Source of the DNA: an uncultured Alphaproteobacteria bacterium
GTDB taxonomy: Bacteria > Pseudomonadota > Alphaproteobacteria > UBA7985 > CAJQQZ01
NCBI GenBank assembly: GCA_905480445.1
Contig: CAJQQJ010000305.1
Coordinates: forward strand, 1 to 6,288
DNA length: 6,288 bases
Reading direction: 5' to 3'
The notes under the pieces are model-generated. The model had not been told where the DNA came from, made no database searches, and was given only the letters and a program-made list of their open reading frames with translations. Positions 6,196 to 6,288 of this stretch are shown here, piece by piece. The position numbers were made by a program, and so were the translations under genes. Numbering within the stretch: position 1 is the first letter of the stretch; each line of letters starts with the position of its first letter.

Positions 6196-6288
6196 TTAGT
6201 CTTCGGGCATGAAATGTTGGATGTGGTCATAAGCAAAGAGTTCTAGGTTTCTAGGTTGATACCCCGTCAATCTGCCAATGATATCAGA
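6196..6288 (-). CDS. C-terminal 30 codons of an unidentified gene, possibly an NmrA-like SDR oxidoreductase (5' end outside window)
   Basis: A frame open from the right edge ends at TAA (6196-6198), eleven bases before the MarC start. It reads ...IIGRLTGYQPRNLELFAYDH... and ends with HFMPED. The segment LTGYQPRNLELF followed by a helix resembles the C-terminal end of NmrA-like atypical SDR proteins, where a (T)G-x-x-P-R-(S/T)-(L/F)-x-x-F pattern is common. Thirty residues are too few for a firm assignment, so treat the family as a guess. That it is a real coding end is supported by the close, same-strand spacing to marC, typical of an operon. Confidence 0.5.
   Translation of the reverse strand, partial: SDIIGRLTGYQPRNLELFAYDHIQHFMPED

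Noticed and set aside
6241..6257. Tandem TTCTAGG / TTTCTAGG repeat near the right edge
   Set aside because: Two copies only, inside a coding end that reads normally through it.
1..6288. Defence island, prophage, transposon, CRISPR or toxin-antitoxin system
   Set aside because: No transposase, integrase, repeat array or paired small toxin/antitoxin genes are present; MoxR/vWA pairs can be confused with defence ATPases, but this pair has the housekeeping COG3825-like form and no nuclease or effector beside it.

Overview
The window is a compact block of bacterial chromosome in which every gene I can support lies on the minus strand. Reading in the direction of transcription (right to left), the genes are: the last 30 codons of an unidentified gene that may be an NmrA-like SDR; a MarC-family membrane protein; a MoxR-type AAA+ ATPase; a CoxE-like vWA-domain protein; a small DUF2842-type membrane protein; a lipoprotein with an HExxH zinc aminopeptidase motif; and a long, incomplete gene for selenide, water dikinase (SelD) fused behind an NADH-dehydrogenase-like FAD domain. 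The fused gene runs off the left edge, so its end and stop codon lie outside the window.

The likely host is an alphaproteobacterium of moderate GC content. The DUF2842-type protein, the two-domain SelD and the MoxR/vWA pair all fit that group. This is inference from gene content; no rRNA or other phylogenetic marker is present.

Layout. The right part (3499-6288) looks like one transcription unit: the partial gene, marC, moxR and the vWA gene are separated by only 11, 36 and 10 bases. The moxR stop codon lies inside the ribosome binding site of the vWA gene, so the ATPase and its vWA partner are probably made together. MoxR/vWA pairs are generally thought to act as chaperones that assemble or activate protein complexes, but the client here is unknown. 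After a 93-base gap come the DUF2842-type gene and the peptidase lipoprotein, which overlap by 29 bases. After another 106 bases comes the selD fusion. Neither gap shows a convincing promoter or terminator, so I cannot say whether the cluster is one operon or three.

The most notable gene is the selD fusion. It joins an FAD/NAD(P)H oxidoreductase to the enzyme that makes selenophosphate, the selenium donor for selenocysteine and 2-selenouridine in tRNA. All key SelD residues inside the window are intact, and the catalytic residue is a normal cysteine codon, not selenocysteine. I saw no mobile element, CRISPR array, tRNA, rRNA, prophage or defence system. No clearly undescribed system is visible; the open questions concern how these known families work and what they act on.
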